6,981 nt of DNA from the NCBI GenBank assembly GCA_029939875.1, contig JAOZSC010000135.1, positions 1 through 6,981 of the forward strand, in the 5' to 3' direction. Each line of letters begins with the position of its first letter. The first letter of the stretch is position 1. This DNA comes from Desulfobacterales bacterium (GTDB lineage: Bacteria; Desulfobacterota; Desulfobacteria; Desulfobacterales; JAFDCJ01). The notes beneath the pieces are model-generated. The model was not told the DNA's origin, ran no database searches, and saw only the letters and a list, made by a program, of their open reading frames with translations. The translations under genes and the position numbers were made by a program. Below, one piece after another: positions 5,144 to 6,981 of the stretch.

Positions 5144-5951
5144 ATGAACCCCTGGTTGCCTTCCAGGGGGAGCATGGGGCATACGGTGATGTGGCTGCCC
5201 GTCGGTTGGTTCCTGACGGGGCCTGCATTCCCTGCCTGGAATTTATCGATGTCTTTCGCGGACTTGAAAAAGGCCATTTCGACCTGGGGGTGGTGCCGGT
5301 GGAAAACTCCCTGGAAGGGGCGGTCACCCAGGTCAACGATCTGCTCACAACCACCGACCTGAAGGCTATCGGCGAAGCCAAAGTGCAGGTGCGCCATTGC
5401 CTGCTGGCGGTTGAAACCATGGATTACCGTGAAATCCGTCTGGTCTACTCTCATCCCCAGGCCCTGGCCCAGTGCCGGGATTTTCTGGCCAGCCACCGGC
5501 TGGACGGCCTTATTACGACACCGCCGGTGCGGCCAGGATGCTGGCCCGCGACAATCCCCGGGCAGCGGCCGCAGTTGCCAGCGCCCTGTGTGCCGATCTG
5601 TATAATCTTAAAATAATAAAAGAAGGCATTGAAGACGGTGCGGCCAACAGCACGCGTTTTTTATTGCTGTCGCGGCAGCCGCACCCCGGCCGGGGTACCA
5701 AGACCTCCCTTGTTTTTGCCGTGCCCCATCAGGCCGGCCGGCTTTACGATGTGCTCGAGCTGTTCGCCCGGGCCGATATCAACCTGACGCGCATCGCCTC
5801 CATGCCCCTGCGTTCGGACCCGGGAAATTACAGCTTCTTTCTGGACTGCGAGGGTTCGCAACAAGATGCGAAGCTGTCCGGCGTGCTGGAGAAAATGCAG
5901 GCGTTGACCCTGTCAGTGAAATGCCTGGGCAGCTACCCGGCTGACTTATAA
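5144..5951 (+). pseudogene. pheA: Prephenate dehydratase (PheA) with ACT domain, frame disrupted
   Basis: Prephenate dehydratase turns prephenate into phenylpyruvate, the Phe-specific branch. One frame (about 5149-5505) encodes VAFQGEHGAYGDVAARRL, CLEFIDVF and GVVPVENSLEGAV. A second frame (about 5505-5951) continues with PYYDTAGAARMLA, the catalytic NSTRF motif, then an ACT domain from KTSLVFAVPHQAG to the TAA at 5951. The halves join cleanly if one C is restored at 5505 (ctggac[c]ggcct). At the 5' end the homologous frame has no ATG, GTG or TTG between the TGA at 5122 and a GTG at 5191 that would remove the N-terminal motif. Adding one C to the C4 run at 5149-5152 would give a start at 5144 reading MNPLVAFQG. 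No chorismate mutase domain precedes it. In the ACT domain the common ESRP motif is ASMP. Either a real pseudogene or sequence errors. Confidence 0.82.
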
Positions 5952-5970
5952 GAAAATTTTATAATTCAAT

Positions 5971-5998
5971 TTGCAAAAAAAATCGTGTGAGGTATAAG
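5971..5998 (+). promoter_or_regulatory. Predicted promoter of the fetAB-like operon
   Basis: TTGCAA (5971-5976, four of six), a 16-base spacer and TATAAG (5993-5998, five of six), in an AT-rich stretch right after the pheA stop. Transcription would start near 6005. I see no intrinsic terminator after pheA, so readthrough into this operon is possible. Confidence 0.5.
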
Positions 5999-6014
5999 TG
6001 TGACGGTTGAACAC

Positions 6015-6054
6015 CGGGCACTGTTTTTGAATCCATGCCCGCCAAGAAAAACAG
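6015..6054 (+). promoter_or_regulatory. Competing hairpins in the fetA 5' leader
   Basis: CGGGCA (6015-6020) pairs with TGCCCG (6036-6041), and CTGTTTTT (6021-6028) pairs with AAAAACAG (6047-6054). Both stems are perfect, and as nested/crossed partners they cannot coexist in a simple fold. The second ends ten bases before the fetA ATG and could hide its translation start. No known riboswitch is recognised. Confidence 0.4.
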
Positions 6055-6063
6055 CGGTAAAAT

Positions 6064-6741
6064 ATGGAAAACAACACCCCAGTGATTGAATTTTCAAACG
6101 TCACCTTTTCCTTTTCAGACTCAAAGGTCCTTTTCAAGGATCTTTCGCTGCAGCTTGCGGCCGGAAAGTTTTACCTGATCCAGGGGCCCTCCGGGGCGGG
6201 CAAGTCGACGTTTCTGCGCCTGATCAACCGGCTGGAAGAGCCTGCGGCGGGGGAAATATTTTTTAACGGGCGCCCACTGGCCGGTTACAGCCCGCCTCTG
6301 CTGCGCCGCTCGCTTCTGTATATCCAGCAAAGTCCCACCGCCGTGGAGGGCACGGTGCGCGACAATTTGCTGCTGGCATTTTCCTTTAAGAACAACCGCG
6401 ACCGTCAGGTTCCGGATGATGCTGTGCTCAGGCACCAGCTGGACGATTTTCTGCTCGACGATATCGACCTTAAAACCAATGCTCAGACCCTTTCCGTAGG
6501 CCAGCTGCAGCGCCTGTGCTTTATCCGGGGGCTGCTGCTGGAACCCGAAGTGCTGCTGCTCGATGAACCGGCCAGCGCCCTGGACGAGCAAAGCAGCCGC
6601 ATCGTTGAACACACGGCCGAGCGCCTGTGCGCAGAAGGCGGCTTGACGGTGCTGATGGTCAGTCACCGCCGGTTTGAGCCGCGGCAGGTAAAACCGGTTG
6701 TTTTGAAAATCGCTGACGGCCGGGTGGAGGAGCTTGCATGA
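6064..6741 (+). CDS. ABC transporter ATP-binding protein, FetA/YbbL-like
   Basis: A 225-residue ABC ATPase, the cytoplasmic motor of a transporter. Visible motifs are Walker A GPSGAGKST at 41-49, the Q-loop glutamine near 88-89 (YIQQSP), signature LSVGQ at 143-147, Walker B VLLLDEP at 163-169 with catalytic Glu168, D-loop SALD at 171-174 and switch His201. Size, the QQSPT motif, and above all the overlapping UPF0014-type membrane partner downstream, place it with E. coli FetA (YbbL). FetAB has been implicated in iron export there, while the related plant STAR1/STAR2 pair acts in aluminium tolerance, so the substrate here is uncertain. The ATG at 6064 has only a weak purine-rich site (GCGG) upstream. 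The TGA at 6739-6741 overlaps the next ATG by ATGA, implying coupled synthesis of the two subunits. Confidence 0.88.
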   Translation: MENNTPVIEFSNVTFSFSDSKVLFKDLSLQLAAGKFYLIQGPSGAGKSTFLRLINRLEEPAAGEIFFNGRPLAGYSPPLLRRSLLYIQQSPTAVEGTVRDNLLLAFSFKNNRDRQVPDDAVLRHQLDDFLLDDIDLKTNAQTLSVGQLQRLCFIRGLLLEPEVLLLDEPASALDEQSSRIVEHTAERLCAEGGLTVLMVSHRRFEPRQVKPVVLKIADGRVEELA

Positions 6742-6981
6742 CACCGGAAATCGTGCCCATCGGGCTGGGCCAGCTGTTTGTCGGGCTGGGATTTATAATT
6801 GTCGCCGGCATCACTTCCCTTCTGCACAGCCTCAAACTGGAGCGCGATCTGCTGGTGGGCACCATTCGCACCTTTGTGCAGTTGTTTTTGCTCGGCTACA
6901 TCCTGAAGTTCATCTTCAGGCTGGACAGCGCCGTGCTGGTGGTGGCGGTGTTTTGTTTCATGATTTTTTTTGCCGCCCGGT
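6738..6981 (+). CDS. ABC transporter permease, FetB/YbbM-like (UPF0014), N-terminal fragment
   Basis: Begins at the ATG overlapping the fetA-like stop and runs off the window after 81 codons. The fragment is strongly hydrophobic, with likely membrane segments at about residues 9-30, 40-60 and 63-80. Between the first two, the stretch LKLERDLLVGTIRTFVQLFLLGY matches the family pattern, where a short basic/acidic turn leads into a conserved TxxQL-type helix. It continues with ILKFIF and ends with FFAAR, like the family's third segment. Together with the ATPase it would form an inner-membrane transporter with a FetAB-like arrangement. Assignment rests on the fragment and the gene pairing, and the substrate is unknown. 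Confidence 0.85.
   Translation, partial: MTPEIVPIGLGQLFVGLGFIIVAGITSLLHSLKLERDLLVGTIRTFVQLFLLGYILKFIFRLDSAVLVVAVFCFMIFFAAR

Noticed and set aside
5026..5496. A 156-codon frame on the minus strand across pheA
   Set aside because: Antisense to recognisable dehydratase sequence; it also runs through the plus-strand leader and has no recognisable domain.
5191..5616. GTG at 5191 as the true start of an intact prephenate dehydratase
   Set aside because: It would remove the conserved VAFQGEHGAYG motif, and the frame goes off into non-homologous sequence after 5508.
5952..6063. Intrinsic terminator after pheA
   Set aside because: The gap is AT-rich, but I found no GC-rich stem followed by a T-run on the plus strand; the stems present fit better as fetA leader structure.
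6121..6744. A 207-codon minus-strand frame across the ABC ATPase
   Set aside because: Antisense shadow of a gene with complete Walker A, signature and Walker B motifs.

Overview
The window is a chromosomal block for aromatic amino-acid biosynthesis, followed by the start of an unrelated ABC transporter operon. Gene content and protein style suggest a Gram-negative, probably a deltaproteobacterium (Desulfobacterota, Desulfobacteraceae-like). The evidence is a PheA body typical of that group, a proteobacterial-type class I DAHP synthase and moderately high GC. This placement is inferred from protein character alone and was not tested by any search.

Minus strand, read from about 4950 down to 1: one tightly packed operon runs aroF (DAHP synthase), aroB (dehydroquinate synthase), a chorismate mutase-shikimate dehydrogenase fusion, aroA (EPSP synthase) and aroC (chorismate synthase, cut by the window edge). 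Stop/start overlaps (ATGA, TGATG) or gaps of 16-40 nt join the genes. Together they cover the shikimate pathway from entry to chorismate except dehydroquinate dehydratase and shikimate kinase, which must be encoded elsewhere. The fused mutase adds the chorismate-to-prephenate step.

Centre, 4661-5143: this is the regulatory core. The minus-strand leader holds a promoter, a 28-codon GTG-start leader peptide in which 9 of 12 consecutive codons are Phe or Tyr, and mutually exclusive RNA pairings of the classical 1:2 / 2:3 / 3:4 kind. The 3:4 hairpin is a strong intrinsic terminator, and a second intrinsic terminator follows at once. This reads as a ribosome-mediated Phe/Tyr attenuator for the whole operon. 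On the plus strand a back-to-back promoter with a dyad symmetry leads to a second short peptide with a Phe-Phe-Phe-Phe-Tyr-Phe run and its own hairpins and U-run, upstream of pheA.

Plus strand, 5144-5951: a mutase-free prephenate dehydratase (pheA) with a prephenate dehydratase domain and an ACT domain. The reading frame is broken in the middle near 5505, and the N-terminus has no proper in-frame start. Either the gene is inactivated or the sequence carries errors. If functional, it would use the prephenate made by the mutase fused to AroE, so the two divergent units form one Phe/Tyr supply line.

Plus strand, 5952-6981: a 112-nt gap with a promoter and competing leader hairpins, then fetA-like (ATPase) and fetB-like (membrane protein, cut by the window edge) genes overlapping by ATGA. 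These are unrelated in function to the aro genes.
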